Shown piece by piece: positions 47,430 through 56,175 of a DNA stretch of 64,000 nucleotides. Made by a program: the position numbers and the translations under genes. Source of the stretch: JAQGMV01 sp963828715 (GTDB lineage Bacteria > Pseudomonadota > Gammaproteobacteria > Burkholderiales > SG8-41). Where the stretch lies: positions 372,001 through 436,000 of the forward strand of contig CAWHFX010000002.1 in NCBI GenBank assembly GCA_963828715.1, read 5' to 3'. Below the pieces are notes generated by a model, which had not been told where the DNA came from, did no database searches, and saw only the letters and a program-made list of their open reading frames with translations. The first letter of the stretch is position 1. Every line of letters begins with the position of its first letter.

Positions 47430-48073
47430 CTAATGCAGTCCCTGGATGTACTGCGCGAGCGCCGCTATTTCACGGTCGCGTCAGCTTCTCGGCGACGAGA
47501 CGCATCATCCGGTTCGGATCGTTCGCGCGCTCGCCGACGCGGAAATGCCTTGAGCTGTCGCTTCGGTGTACTGGGCGTGCTGCCCGGCGAGCCGCGGGAA
47601 CTGCGCCGGGATGCCGGCGCCGTTCGGACCGTGGCACGACGCGCACGCCGGAACGTTCCTGGACATGACGCCGCCGCGATAAATCGCCTGCCCGAGCTTC
47701 ACGAGCTCGGCATCGCGTGCGGCGCCGCGGCTTGGGCTGCTGCCCGCGAAGTACAGCGCGAGGTTCGCCATGTCTTCACGCGACAGATTGCGCGACGATC
47801 GCCGTCATGACCGGACTCGGCCGCTCGGCGGGCTTGCCGCCTTCGGACTTGAAATTCAGCGAGCTGCTTGAACGAGTACTCCGGATGCTGCCCGGCGAGC
47901 ACCGGGTTCGCCGGGAATCGTGCTGTTGCCGTCGGCGCCGTGACAGGCCGCGCAGACCTGCGTCACGATCTGCTGCGCCTTGGCGGGATCGCCTTTGCAC
48001 GGCAATCTGGGCACTTGCGCTGGCGGACTATGAACGCGCCCGCGAGCGCCGCCGCAACCAGGCGTACGTCCAT
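47430..48073 (-). CDS. diheme cytochrome c4-like protein, several frameshifts
   Basis: Periplasmic two-heme electron carrier, about 214 residues after repair, feeding terminal oxidases. ATG at 48073 with AGGAG nearby; signal MDVRLVAAALAGAFIV. The first heme domain is broken by shifts but shows LAGQHPEYSFKQLAEF and KSEGGKPAERPSPVMTAIVA, with Met 6th ligand. The second reads intact as NVPACASCHGPNGAGIPAQF and PRLAGQHAQYTEA, then another frame gives NRMMRLVAEKLTDREIAAL and AQYIQGLH before the TAG. Divergent from engB. Confidence 0.85.
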
Positions 48074-48175
48074 GATCTTGCTCCTGGGAATTCTGCTGCT
48101 GGCGAAAAAGGCGCGCATTGTATAGTACGCGGCTCTCCCGGCGCCACGTGCTCCACTGCCGATAACGAAAGACCT

Positions 48176-48774
48176 ATGTCGCTTTTTAACGAGTGCCCAC
48201 TTTGTCGCGTCGGCGCACGAGCATACGCGAGCTGCCGCCCGACGTCGGCGCTGAGATCGCTTTCGCGGGCCGCTCCAACGCGGGCAAATCGAGCGCGATC
48301 AACGCGATCACGGCGCGGCGGAAGCTCGCGTTCGTGAGCAAGACGCCCGGACGCACGCAGACCATCAACTTCTTCGACTGCGGCGCAGAACCGCAGGCTG
48401 GTCGATCTTCCCGGCTACGGCTACGCGTCGGTTTCGCAGACCGAGCGGGCGCACTGGGCGAACGCTGATCAGCGCATACCTGCAGCAGCGCGACTCGCTC
48501 GCGGGACTCGTGTTGATCGTCGACGCACGCCACGCGCTGACGCCGCTCGACCTGCAACTGGTCGGCTGGTATGCGCCGTCCGGACTAGCCGCTACTCGTT
48601 CTGCTGACGAAGGCGGACAAGCTCACGCAGCGCGACGCGCACGCGAATCTGGAGCGCGCTCGGGCTGACCTCGCGCGCATCTATCCGCAAGGCTGCGGCC
48701 CAGCTCTTTTCGGCGCACCGCGGGGACGGGGCGTGCCAGCCGCGCAGAAGGTTCTGCACGGCTGGCTGAAATAA
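48176..48774 (+). CDS. engB: ribosome-biogenesis GTPase EngB (YsxC/YihA), several frameshifts
   Basis: Essential small GTPase for large-subunit assembly. Order of motifs across frames: IAFAGRSNAGKSSAINAITA (G1 in GRSNAGKSS), TPGRTQTINFF (G2), VDLPGYGYASVS (G3, DxPG), LTKADKLTQRDAHANLERAR (G4, TKAD) and the C-terminal QLFSAHRGDG (G5-like SA). At least four single-base breaks lie between them. ATG at 48176, TAA at 48772-48774. The sRNA-like hairpin array starts directly after its stop. Confidence 0.87.
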
Positions 48775-48886
48775 AAAGCCCCCGGTTAAAGGGGAGTAAA
48801 ACCGGGGGCAAAAGAGCCTTAATTGGGATTAAGGCGCCCGCTCAGGGAGGAGAAGCGGGAGACGATGCAAGCATCGTCTGCAGAAT
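48773..48886 (-). ncRNA. candidate four-hairpin small RNA with anti-Shine-Dalgarno loops
   Basis: Read on the minus strand, four hairpins follow each other with almost no spacing: AGACGATG/CATCGTCT (48860-48879), CCCGCT/AGCGGG (48837-48859, loop holding CTCCTCCC), GCCTTAAT/ATTAAGGC (48816-48835, loop CCCA) and a ten-base-pair GCCCCCGGTT/AACCGGGGGC stem (48778-48809, loop with CTCCCC) followed by TTTTTATTT. The last hairpin is an intrinsic terminator on this strand although no minus-strand protein gene lies directly upstream. A possible start is near 48880-48886. Identity is inference. Confidence 0.65.
48778..48809 (-). terminator. intrinsic terminator of the candidate small RNA
   Basis: Ten-base-pair stem (48778-48787 with 48800-48809), twelve-base loop, then TTTTTATTT on the minus strand, overlapping the last codons of engB on the other strand. 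On the plus strand AAAAG follows, so it is not the engB terminator. Confidence 0.78.
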
Positions 48887-48894
48887 AGGACGAC

Positions 48895-48900
48895 TATAAT
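48895..48900 (+). promoter_or_regulatory. putative -10 element for hemB, overlapping a minus-strand promoter
   Basis: A perfect TATAAT lies 50 bases before the hemB ATG; no good -35 was found. On the minus strand the same bases give TATAGT (48898-48893), and GGGAACT at 48914-48908 with TCCTA at 48890-48886 resembles an RpoE-type promoter that would start at the first hairpin of the candidate small RNA. Confidence 0.4.
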
Positions 48901-48949
48901 CGCGAATAGTTCCCAGCTTTATCCCACCACGAAAATCTCAGGAATAACA

Positions 48950-49966
48950 ATGACGTATCCACTTGGCACGTTCCCCGGCCTGCGCATGCGGCGCATGCGG
49001 CGCGACGATTTTTCGCGCCGGCTCATGCGCGAGCAACGTCCTCACCACCGACGATCTGATCTACCCGGTGTTCGTGATCGACGGGAAAGGCCGCACCGAA
49101 GCAGTCGCCTCGATGCCGGGGGTCGAAGCGCTACACGATCGACCGGCTGCTCACCGCTCATGCCGAAGCGTGCGTGGAGCTGCGCATCCCCGCGGTCGCG
49201 CTGTTTCCCGCGGTCGACGACAAGCTCAAGACCGCGGACGGACGCGAAGCGACCAACCCGCAAGGCGTCGTGCCGCGCGCGGTCAGCCGCGCTCAAGAAG
49301 CGTTTCCCCGAGCTCGGCGTGATTACCGACGCCGCGCTCGATCCTTATACGACGCACGGTCACGACGGCGTGATCGACGAGGCCGGTTACGTCTTGAACG
49401 ACGAGACGGTCGCGATTCTGGAGCGGCAGGCGCTCGTGTGCGCCGAAGCGGGCGTCGACGTGGTCGCCCCGTCCGACATGATGGATGGCCGCGTCGGCGC
49501 AATCCGGAGCGCGCTCGACAAGGCGGGCTTCATCCACACGCGCATCCTCGCCTACGCCGCGAAATACGCGTCGGGCTTTTACGGTCCGTTCCGCGATGCG
49601 GTCGGTTCGGCAAAGCAACTCGGCCGGGGCAACAAGTACACCTACCAGATGGATCCGGCAAACAGCGACGAAGCACTGTGGGAAGTCGGGCTCGATCTGC
49701 AGGAAGGCGCGGACATGGTGATGGTGAAGCCCGGGATGCCGTATCTCGACATCGTCCGTCGCGTGAAGGACACGTTCAAGGCGCCGACTTACGTCTATCA
49801 GGTGAGCGGCGAGTACGCGATGCTGAAGGCCGCAGCGCAGAATGGCTGGCTGGACGAAGAACGCTGCGTGATGGAGGCGCTGCTCGCATTCAAGCGCGCG
49901 GGCGCAGACGGCATTCTCACTTACTTCGCGCTCGACGCGGCGCGCCGGCTGAAGGCATCCGGCTAG
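48950..49966 (+). CDS. hemB: delta-aminolevulinic acid dehydratase (porphobilinogen synthase), three frameshifts
   Basis: Condenses two 5-aminolevulinates to porphobilinogen. The N-terminus RMRRMRRDDFSRRLMRE is intact; breaks near 49029, 49125 and 49290 split VLTTDDLIYPVFVIDGKGRT, RIPAVALFPAVDDKLKTADG and LKKRFPELGVITDAALDPYT. From there the frame is intact: catalytic lysine in AYAAKYASGFYGPFRDAVGS and the second active-site lysine region MVMVKPGMPYLDIVRRVKD. AGGA site six bases before the ATG at 48950. About 335 residues after repair. Confidence 0.92.
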   Translation: MTYPLGTFPGLRMRRMRRDDFSRRLMREQRPHHRRSDLPGVRDRRERPHRSSRLDAGGRSATRSTGCSPLMPKRAWSCASPRSRCFPRSTTSSRPRTDAKRPTRKASCRARSAALKKRFPELGVITDAALDPYTTHGHDGVIDEAGYVLNDETVAILERQALVCAEAGVDVVAPSDMMDGRVGAIRSALDKAGFIHTRILAYAAKYASGFYGPFRDAVGSAKQLGRGNKYTYQMDPANSDEALWEVGLDLQEGADMVMVKPGMPYLDIVRRVKDTFKAPTYVYQVSGEYAMLKAAAQNGWLDEERCVMEALLAFKRAGADGILTYFALDAARRLKASG

Positions 49967-50081
49967 TTGCGTATCGCGACGCTACCTTGCGCATCGCTGC
50001 ACGCGTCACTGGGCCGGACGCGAGTTCTAAACGCGCTTGGGATGTTACGTTCGCGGCGACGGGCTCTTCGAGTCGCGCCGC

Positions 50082-50703
50082 TCACCGAAAGGGCGGCGGT
50101 TCTATAGTATTTAGAAGTGCCGCTACGGCCGATGCGCGCGCACGTTCGACCGGCTTTCCCTCCGGCGTCGTTCTGACCGGAAGCCGCAGATCGTCGAGGG
50201 CCAACACGACGAGCTGGATTTCGGTGCCGTCGTCGTCGATCAGAAATCGCGGCACCGTGCGCGCCTCGGCGCCGCAGTAGATGCGGCATTGGGCCGCCCG
50301 ATAGGGGATGTCGCGGTTCGAGCAGGAAGAGCTCTACGCCTTTAGCGTCGTCGGTATAAAGCTGCAGATTGATGTCGGCGTACTTGCCCGCATTTCCGGT
50401 GAGCACCGAACCGGTGAGATACGGGTTGAAGCGCTCGAAATCGCGCATGATGTCGAGGGCGTGGCCTCGAAGCTCCTGCAGCCGTTCGCGCTGGACGTCG
50501 CCCGCGTAGAGAGTTTGATAGGTGCGAACGGCGGCGTCGATTTCGTCGTTGTTCGGTAATTGCCTCGCATCAGCCAGGCCGGCCTGCCGCGCCGCTTTGC
50601 GCTTCGCCGCGGCGTAATCTTCAATGCCGTCTTCAACGATCAGGCGCGCGGCGAGATGAGCGATTCGACTTCGCTCGTCATTGCGCCCGCGTAGTTTCGA
50701 CAT
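50082..50703 (-). CDS. nucleotidyltransferase-fold protein, one frameshift
   Basis: About 206 residues after repair. It starts MSKLRGRNDERSRIAHLAAR and carries a nucleotidyltransferase-like core, RFNPYLTGSVLTGNAGKYAD followed by INLQLYTDDAK, which recalls the GS...D-x-D/N pattern. The frame changes near 50312 (VELFLL), after which a second frame gives QLVVLALDDLRLPVRTTPEG and ends PPPFR at TGA 50082-50084. Without repair the frame would run to 49963, overlapping hemB. Uncharacterised; common beside mrcA or hemB in relatives as far as I recall. Seven bases downstream of the mrcA stop... its ATG lies just before mrcA's end, so both may share a transcript. Confidence 0.65.
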
Positions 50704-50709
50704 GGCGCT

Positions 50710-53067
50710 TCAGAAAAGGTGGTTCCGAAGATCTTCCCGCGGGCGGTCCGCGGACGCCGGGAAACTGCTGCCCGTGATCCCGGGGTTTGCCCCGGCGCCG
50801 AGGCTCATGCTGGGCGCTTCGGGCGGCCCGAACTCCTGATAGAAATACTCGACGACGCCTCCCCCGCCTTCCGCACGGGTGCCAGTGTCCGGGTCGACAC
50901 GCACCGTGATAACGCCGGGAGGTGGGGTGAATGGCTGCTCGGCGGTGCCTTTGAGCACTACCCCCATGTAACTCATCCAGATCGGCAGCGCCGCAACGCC
51001 GCCGGTCTCGTTACGGCCGAGCGTCTGCGGTTGATCGAACCCGATCCACGCCACGGCGACGAGGGCTGGATTGAAACCACAGAACCAGGCGTCGATGAAG
51101 TCGTTCGTTGTACCGGTCTTGCCTGCAAGATCGCCGCGGCCGAGCTTCATGGCGCGCGCTGCCGTGCCCATCTTCACCACGTCTCGCATGATGCTGTGCA
51201 TGATGAACGCATTACGCTCATCAATTACGCGTTCGGCTGATTCACCCGCACGCTGGGACTGAGCCTGAGCGAGTACATTGCCGCGGCTGTCCTCGATGCG
51301 CTCGATGAAATACGGCATGACACGATAGCCGCCGTTTGCAAAAACGGAGTAGGCCTGCGCCATCTGCAGCGGGGTCGCGTTCCCGGCTCCGAGCGCCATG
51401 GTCAGATAGGGCGGATGCAGCTTGGGATCGAAGCCGAAGCGCGTGATGTAGTCCTGGGCATACTGTGGTCCGATTGCCTGCAGAATGCGCACGGATACGA
51501 GATTCTTCGATTTGACGAGCGCCGTTCGCATGCGCATCGGACCTTCGAACTTGCCGTCGTAGTTCTTGGGTTCCCACGGCTCCGAGCCGGTCTGCGCGGC
51601 GGAGAAAGTGAGCGGAGCATCGTTGATGACGGTCGCGGTGGTAAAACCCTTTTCGAGCGCGGCGGAGTACACGAATGGCTTGAAGCTTGACCCTGCCTGC
51701 CGCAGCGCCTGTGTGACGTGGTTGTACTGGTTGCGGCTGAAGTCGAACCCGCCCACCAGCGCGCGCACGGCACCGTCGCGAGGATCGACCGAAACCAGTG
51801 CCGACTCCACCGTAGGCAACTGGGTGATCTGCCAGCGCCCCTTCTCGTCCTTCTGAATACGGATGATGGCGCCGCGCCGGATGCGCTGATTGGCGTTCAC
51901 CTTGTCGCCGAGCATGCGCGCCGCAAAGCGCAGACCCTCTTCGCCGATCTGCACCGTTTCGCCACCGCGGCGATAGGCCTTGACCGATTTCGGATTCGCC
52001 TCGACCACGACCGCGGCCAGCAGGTCGTCACTGTCCGCTACGTCCTGCAGCGCTTCTTCCAGCGCTTCTTCATTCAGCTTGCCCGGCAGCTCGGCATAAC
52101 CCTCGGGGCCGCGATAGCCGTGGCGTCGATCGTATTCCTGAACGCCGCGACGCACCGCGTGGTACGCCGCTTCCTGGTGCCGCGCGGAGAGCGTGGTATA
52201 GACACGGATGCCGCGGGAGTAGGCGTCGTCCTTGTATCGCTCGTAAACGGCCTGGCGCACCATCTCGGCGAAATATTCGGCGTGCACGCCGAAGTCCGGT
52301 GTGCCGCGCTTCACGACGATGGTCTGGCTTTCCGCTTCGGCGAGCTGTCCGTCGTCGATCATGTTCAGCTCGCGCATGCGACGCAGCACGTAATGCTGGC
52401 GCATCTGAGCTCGTTTCGGGTTCGCGATCGGGTTGTACGCCGAGGGCGCTTTCGGCAGACCCGCGAGCATCGCGTGCTCGGCCAGGGTCAGCTTGTCGAG
52501 CGGCTTGCCGAAGTAGACCTGGGCGGCCGCGGCGAAACCGTAGGCGCGCTGACCTAGATAGATCTGGTTTACGTAGAGCTGCAGGATCGCATCTTTGCTG
52601 AGGCTTGCCTCGATCTTGAACGCCAGCAGCATTTCGTTGAACTTGCGGGTGAGCGTGCGCTCCTTGGTCAGGAAGAAATTGCGCGCGACCTGCATCGTGA
52701 TGGTCGATGCACCCTGCCGTACGCCACCGGACACGAAATTAGACACGGCCGCACGGGCGACACCGATGTAGTCCACACCACGGTGCTGATAGAAGCGCTC
52801 GTCCTCCGCCGCGAGGATTGCGGAGACCATCGACTTGGGGACGGACTGGATTGAGATATACGCGCGGCGTTCTTCGCCATATTCACCGAGCAGCCCGCCT
52901 TCTGCGCTGTAGACCCGCAAAGGTATCTTCGGCTGGTAGTCGGTGAGCGCCTCGAGCGAGGGCAGCGTCGGATAGACGATTACTGCGGCGAAGGCGACGA
53001 GGATGACGCCCACGAGAAACGTCGAGACCACCAGCAAGAGTGGAAACGACCACCAACGATTCAACAT
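50710..53067 (-). CDS. mrcA: penicillin-binding protein 1A (bifunctional transglycosylase/transpeptidase)
   Basis: Class A PBP, 785 residues, polymerising and cross-linking peptidoglycan. N-terminal membrane anchor LLLVVSTFLVGVILVAFAAV. The glycosyltransferase 51 domain has the catalytic Glu in AAEDERFYQHRGVDYIG and GASTITMQVARNFFL. The transpeptidase domain has SxxK in GSSFKPFVYSAAL, SKN in VKSKNLVSVRIL and KTG in LAGKTGTTNDFIDAWF. An inserted OB-like region lies between the two, as in PBP1A. Divergent from pilM with a 240-base gap. Intact. Confidence 0.96.
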   Translation of the reverse strand: MLNRWWSFPLLLVVSTFLVGVILVAFAAVIVYPTLPSLEALTDYQPKIPLRVYSAEGGLLGEYGEERRAYISIQSVPKSMVSAILAAEDERFYQHRGVDYIGVARAAVSNFVSGGVRQGASTITMQVARNFFLTKERTLTRKFNEMLLAFKIEASLSKDAILQLYVNQIYLGQRAYGFAAAAQVYFGKPLDKLTLAEHAMLAGLPKAPSAYNPIANPKRAQMRQHYVLRRMRELNMIDDGQLAEAESQTIVVKRGTPDFGVHAEYFAEMVRQAVYERYKDDAYSRGIRVYTTLSARHQEAAYHAVRRGVQEYDRRHGYRGPEGYAELPGKLNEEALEEALQDVADSDDLLAAVVVEANPKSVKAYRRGGETVQIGEEGLRFAARMLGDKVNANQRIRRGAIIRIQKDEKGRWQITQLPTVESALVSVDPRDGAVRALVGGFDFSRNQYNHVTQALRQAGSSFKPFVYSAALEKGFTTATVINDAPLTFSAAQTGSEPWEPKNYDGKFEGPMRMRTALVKSKNLVSVRILQAIGPQYAQDYITRFGFDPKLHPPYLTMALGAGNATPLQMAQAYSVFANGGYRVMPYFIERIEDSRGNVLAQAQSQRAGESAERVIDERNAFIMHSIMRDVVKMGTAARAMKLGRGDLAGKTGTTNDFIDAWFCGFNPALVAVAWIGFDQPQTLGRNETGGVAALPIWMSYMGVVLKGTAEQPFTPPPGVITVRVDPDTGTRAEGGGGVVEYFYQEFGPPEAPSMSLGAGANPGITGSSFPASADRPREDLRNHLF

Positions 53068-53307
53068 TCTGAGTACGGACTGGTTATGTGAGCGATCGCG
53101 CGAACCACGGCCTTACATGCGAGTGGCGGGTCGGTGGGAAGTTCCCAATCCGCCGCGATGGTGACAAAAAGCGCATCGTGCGGAAGCCATTATAGGGGGG
53201 ACCGTGATGAAATACGTGGGAGGTTAAAAACGCTTAAGCTGCGGCAGTTTATGGCCGTTATTTAACGTAGACTCTCAACGCTGCCACAACCCGACCCGCG
53301 AGCCAAA

Positions 53308-54420
53308 GTGAAAGTCCCGCTGCCCAGTCTGAAGTTCGACACCGCGGTGCTGGAGCGCCTTTTCAGGCCCAAGCTCCCGCCGCTTATCGGCGCGGATCTG
53401 AGCTCGTCCGCGATCAAGATGATCGAGCTGGCCGAGACATCTCCGAAGCGCTATCGCCTGGAACGCTACGCCATCGAGCCACTGCCGAAAGACTGCGTGG
53501 TGGACGGCAACCTCAACAATCTGGAGGCGGTGGGCGAAGCGCTCAAACGATGCCATAAACGCTTGGGCAGCAGTATCAAAAACGTCGCGCTCGCGCTGCC
53601 GAACGCAGCAGTGATCAGCAAGAAGATCCTCGTTCCCGCCGGCCAGACCGAAGAAGAGCTGGAATTGCAGGTCGAGACCGAGGCCAACCAGTACATCCCG
53701 TTTTCGCTGGACGAAGTCAACCTGGACTTCCAGGTCCTGGGCCCTGCGCCCAACAACCCTGACGACGTCGAAGTACTCATAGCCGCCTCGCGCAAAGAAA
53801 AGATCGAGGACCGCCTGGCCGCAGCGGAACTTGCGGGTCTCAGGGCGAGTGTGATGGACGTGGACCTCTACGCGGCTCAAGCCGCCTTCGAGCTGATGGG
53901 CATCGGCACCGCTGAGAGCGAGCGTGACGAGAACATCGCGATGGTCGACGTGGGCGCCACGATGCTTACGGTCAACGTGCTGCGCAACGGCCAATCGATC
54001 TACCTGCGGGAGCAGCCGTTCGGAGGCAACGAGCTCACGCAGGAAGTACAGAACAAGTTTGGGCTTTCAGTCGAAGAAGCGGAAAGCGCCAAGCGGGACG
54101 GGGGCTTGCCCGAGGAATATGAGACCGAGCTCCTGCAGCCCTTCATCGACCGCATGGGCCTCGAGATCGCACGGTCGCTGCACTTTTTCTTCAGTTCCAC
54201 GCCGTACAGCCAGGTTAACCAGATCGTGCTCTCTGGCGGCTGCGCGGCGATTCCCAACGTCCAAACGGCCGTCGCCAAACGCACGCAGGTTCCCACCAGC
54301 ATAGCGAACCCGTTCAACGGGATGGACGTTTCGCCCAAGGTCAAAGCGAAGAGTCTGGCGCAGGATGCCCCGTCACTGGTGGTCGCCTGCGGTCTGGCCC
54401 TGCGCAGGTTCGATCCATGA
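53308..54420 (+). CDS. pilM: type IV pilus inner-membrane assembly protein PilM
   Basis: Actin-like cytoplasmic protein that links the pilus motor to PilN. 370 residues: LPPLIGADLSSSAIKMIELA at the start (phosphate-1-like), NAAVISKKILVPAGQTEEEL, VDVGATMLTVNVLRNGQSIY (phosphate-2) and IVLSGGCAAIPNVQTAVA (adenosine motif). Starts with GTG at 53308. Its stop overlaps the pilN start. First gene of pilMNOPQ; next to mrcA as in many beta- and gammaproteobacteria. Confidence 0.96.
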   Translation: MKVPLPSLKFDTAVLERLFRPKLPPLIGADLSSSAIKMIELAETSPKRYRLERYAIEPLPKDCVVDGNLNNLEAVGEALKRCHKRLGSSIKNVALALPNAAVISKKILVPAGQTEEELELQVETEANQYIPFSLDEVNLDFQVLGPAPNNPDDVEVLIAASRKEKIEDRLAAAELAGLRASVMDVDLYAAQAAFELMGIGTAESERDENIAMVDVGATMLTVNVLRNGQSIYLREQPFGGNELTQEVQNKFGLSVEEAESAKRDGGLPEEYETELLQPFIDRMGLEIARSLHFFFSSTPYSQVNQIVLSGGCAAIPNVQTAVAKRTQVPTSIANPFNGMDVSPKVKAKSLAQDAPSLVVACGLALRRFDP

Positions 54421-55019
54421 TCCGCATCAACCTGCTCCCGCACCGCGAGGTTCGCCGGCGCCGGCAACAGCAGCAGTTCTTCGTAACGCTCGCCGCGGTG
54501 CTCATCCTGGCCGCCGCGACCTGGCTGCTTGTTCACACGTCGCTCAGCAACAGTTACGACGAGCAACTCACGCGCAACAAGTATCTCAAGGACGAGATCG
54601 TCAAGGTCGACAAGGAGATAGAAGAGATCAAGAAGTTGCGCGATATGACCGCTTCGCTGCTCGCGCGCAAGAAAGTCGTCGAAACATTACAGAGCAATCG
54701 CTCGGAGGTTGTGCACCTGCTTGATGACCTGCCGCGGCAGCTGCCCGAAGGCGTCTACCTCAAGGCGGTCAAGCAGCAGGGTCCGCGGGTCACGATCAAC
54801 GGCTACACGCAGTCGCAGGCGCGAGTTTCCACCCTCATGCGCAATCTTGAAGCGTCACCGAACCTGGAGAACGCGAATCTCGTGGAGATCAAGGCCGTCA
54901 CGCAGCCGGGGAGCCGAGTAAACGAATTCACGATGACCGTGAACATCTCCCGGCCCAAAGAAGATCTGGACGACGCGGCCGCGAAATCGCGCAAGCCCGT
55001 GGCCGTTAAGCAACCATGA
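54417..55019 (+). CDS. pilN: type IV pilus assembly protein PilN
   Basis: Bitopic inner-membrane protein, 200 residues, that binds PilM with its N-terminal INLLPHREVRRRRQQQQF and pairs with PilO. One membrane helix (FVTLAAVLILAAATWLLVHT), then a coiled coil (EEIKKLRDMTASLLARKKVV) and a ferredoxin-like periplasmic domain. Start overlaps pilM and stop overlaps pilO, each by four bases. Confidence 0.95.
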   Translation: MIRINLLPHREVRRRRQQQQFFVTLAAVLILAAATWLLVHTSLSNSYDEQLTRNKYLKDEIVKVDKEIEEIKKLRDMTASLLARKKVVETLQSNRSEVVHLLDDLPRQLPEGVYLKAVKQQGPRVTINGYTQSQARVSTLMRNLEASPNLENANLVEIKAVTQPGSRVNEFTMTVNISRPKEDLDDAAAKSRKPVAVKQP

Positions 55020-55645
55020 CTCTCGACGATATCCGACGGCTCGACCCGAAGAAGGTCGGCACCTGGCCCGCCGGCCCGAAGATTGGCGCGCTGGTGATCG
55101 CATTCGCATTGGCATTGGCGCTCGCGTACTGGTTCGACTGGAGAGACCAGGTCGCACAGATCGACGCCGAGAAGGTCAAAGAAACGCAGCTCAAGACTAC
55201 GTTCGTCGAGAAGAAGAAACAGGCCCTCGACCTGCCGGCGTACCGCAAACAGCTCGAGGACATCGAGAAACAGTTCGGCGCGCTGCTGCGGCAACTACCG
55301 GGCAAGTCCGAAATGGATGCGCTGCTCACCGATATCAACCAGGCGGGCTTGGGCCGTGGTCTCCAGTTCGAACTATTCAAGCCTGCGGCGGAAGAAACGA
55401 TGCGCGACTTCTACGCCGAGTTACCGATCACGCTGCGCATCACCGGGAGCTATCACGACCTCGGCGCATTCGCGAGCGATGTCGGCAAGCTCTCGCGCAT
55501 CGTGACACTGAACGACATCTCGCTTGCCCAGACAAAGGATGCCCTCGCGATGGATGCGGTGGCAAAGACGTTCCGCTACCTCGACGAGGATGAAGTCGCC
55601 GCGCAAAAACGTGCTGCGGCCAAGGACAAGAAGGGGGCGAAGTGA
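55016..55645 (+). CDS. pilO: type IV pilus assembly protein PilO
   Basis: Bitopic partner of PilN, 209 residues. Membrane helix GALVIAFALALALAYWFDW, coiled coil to about residue 95 (KQLEDIEKQFGALLRQLPGK), and the family domain with EMDALLTDINQAGLGRGLQF and ITGSYHDLGAFASDVGKLSR. Lysine-rich tail AKDKKGAK. Four-base overlaps with pilN and pilP. Confidence 0.95.
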   Translation: MTLDDIRRLDPKKVGTWPAGPKIGALVIAFALALALAYWFDWRDQVAQIDAEKVKETQLKTTFVEKKKQALDLPAYRKQLEDIEKQFGALLRQLPGKSEMDALLTDINQAGLGRGLQFELFKPAAEETMRDFYAELPITLRITGSYHDLGAFASDVGKLSRIVTLNDISLAQTKDALAMDAVAKTFRYLDEDEVAAQKRAAAKDKKGAK

Positions 55646-56175
55646 CAGCGTCTCGCACGATCGCAGTCGCTCTTCTCTGCGCAGGTGTAGTCGCATGCGG
55701 CGGGGAGACATACAGCGATCTTCGGCAGTTCGTGAAGGACTCCGAGAGCCTGCCGCATGGACAGATTCCCCCGTTGCCTGAAGTGAAACCATACGAGCCG
55801 TTCACCTACACCGCGTTCGACACGATCGATCCGTTCAAGCCACGCAAGATTGAGCCTCCGAAAGGTTCCGGGACTGGCGGCATCGCGCCCGATCTGAATC
55901 GCCGGCGCGAGCCTCTGGAAGCGTTCCCGCTCGAAAGCCTGCGAATGGTCGGGACCCTCGAGCAGAAGAAAGAGATGTACGCGCTAGTGAAAACGCCCGA
56001 CAACAGCATATTCCGAGTCAGACCCGGCAATTTCGTGGGGCAGAACTTCGGCCGAATCGTCGCCATCACGGAGTCCAACGTCAAGTTGAAAGAGATCCTG
56101 CAGGGCGGCGCGGGCAACTGGGAAGAGAAGGATCAGGTCCTCCTGCTACAGGAGGAAGCGGAGACAAAGAAATGA
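55642..56175 (+). CDS. pilP: type IV pilus lipoprotein PilP
   Basis: Inner-membrane lipoprotein, 177 residues, bridging PilN/O to the secretin PilQ. Lipobox VVACGG after a short signal; then FDTIDPFKPRKIEPPKGSG and the HR domain ESLRMVGTLEQKKEMYALVK with VRPGNFVGQNFGRIVAITES. Starts with GTG at 55642 in a GTGA overlap with pilO; overlaps pilQ by four bases. Confidence 0.94.
   Translation: MTASRTIAVALLCAGVVACGGETYSDLRQFVKDSESLPHGQIPPLPEVKPYEPFTYTAFDTIDPFKPRKIEPPKGSGTGGIAPDLNRRREPLEAFPLESLRMVGTLEQKKEMYALVKTPDNSIFRVRPGNFVGQNFGRIVAITESNVKLKEILQGGAGNWEEKDQVLLLQEEAETKK

Noticed and set aside
47193..48337. Plus-strand frames opposite the c4-like cytochrome
   Set aside because: They are arginine-rich shadows; the minus strand carries the heme motif and a conserved cytochrome.
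49963..50081. C-terminal extension of the nucleotidyltransferase-like gene overlapping hemB
   Set aside because: It arises only after the frameshift near 50312; the corrected frame ends at 50082.
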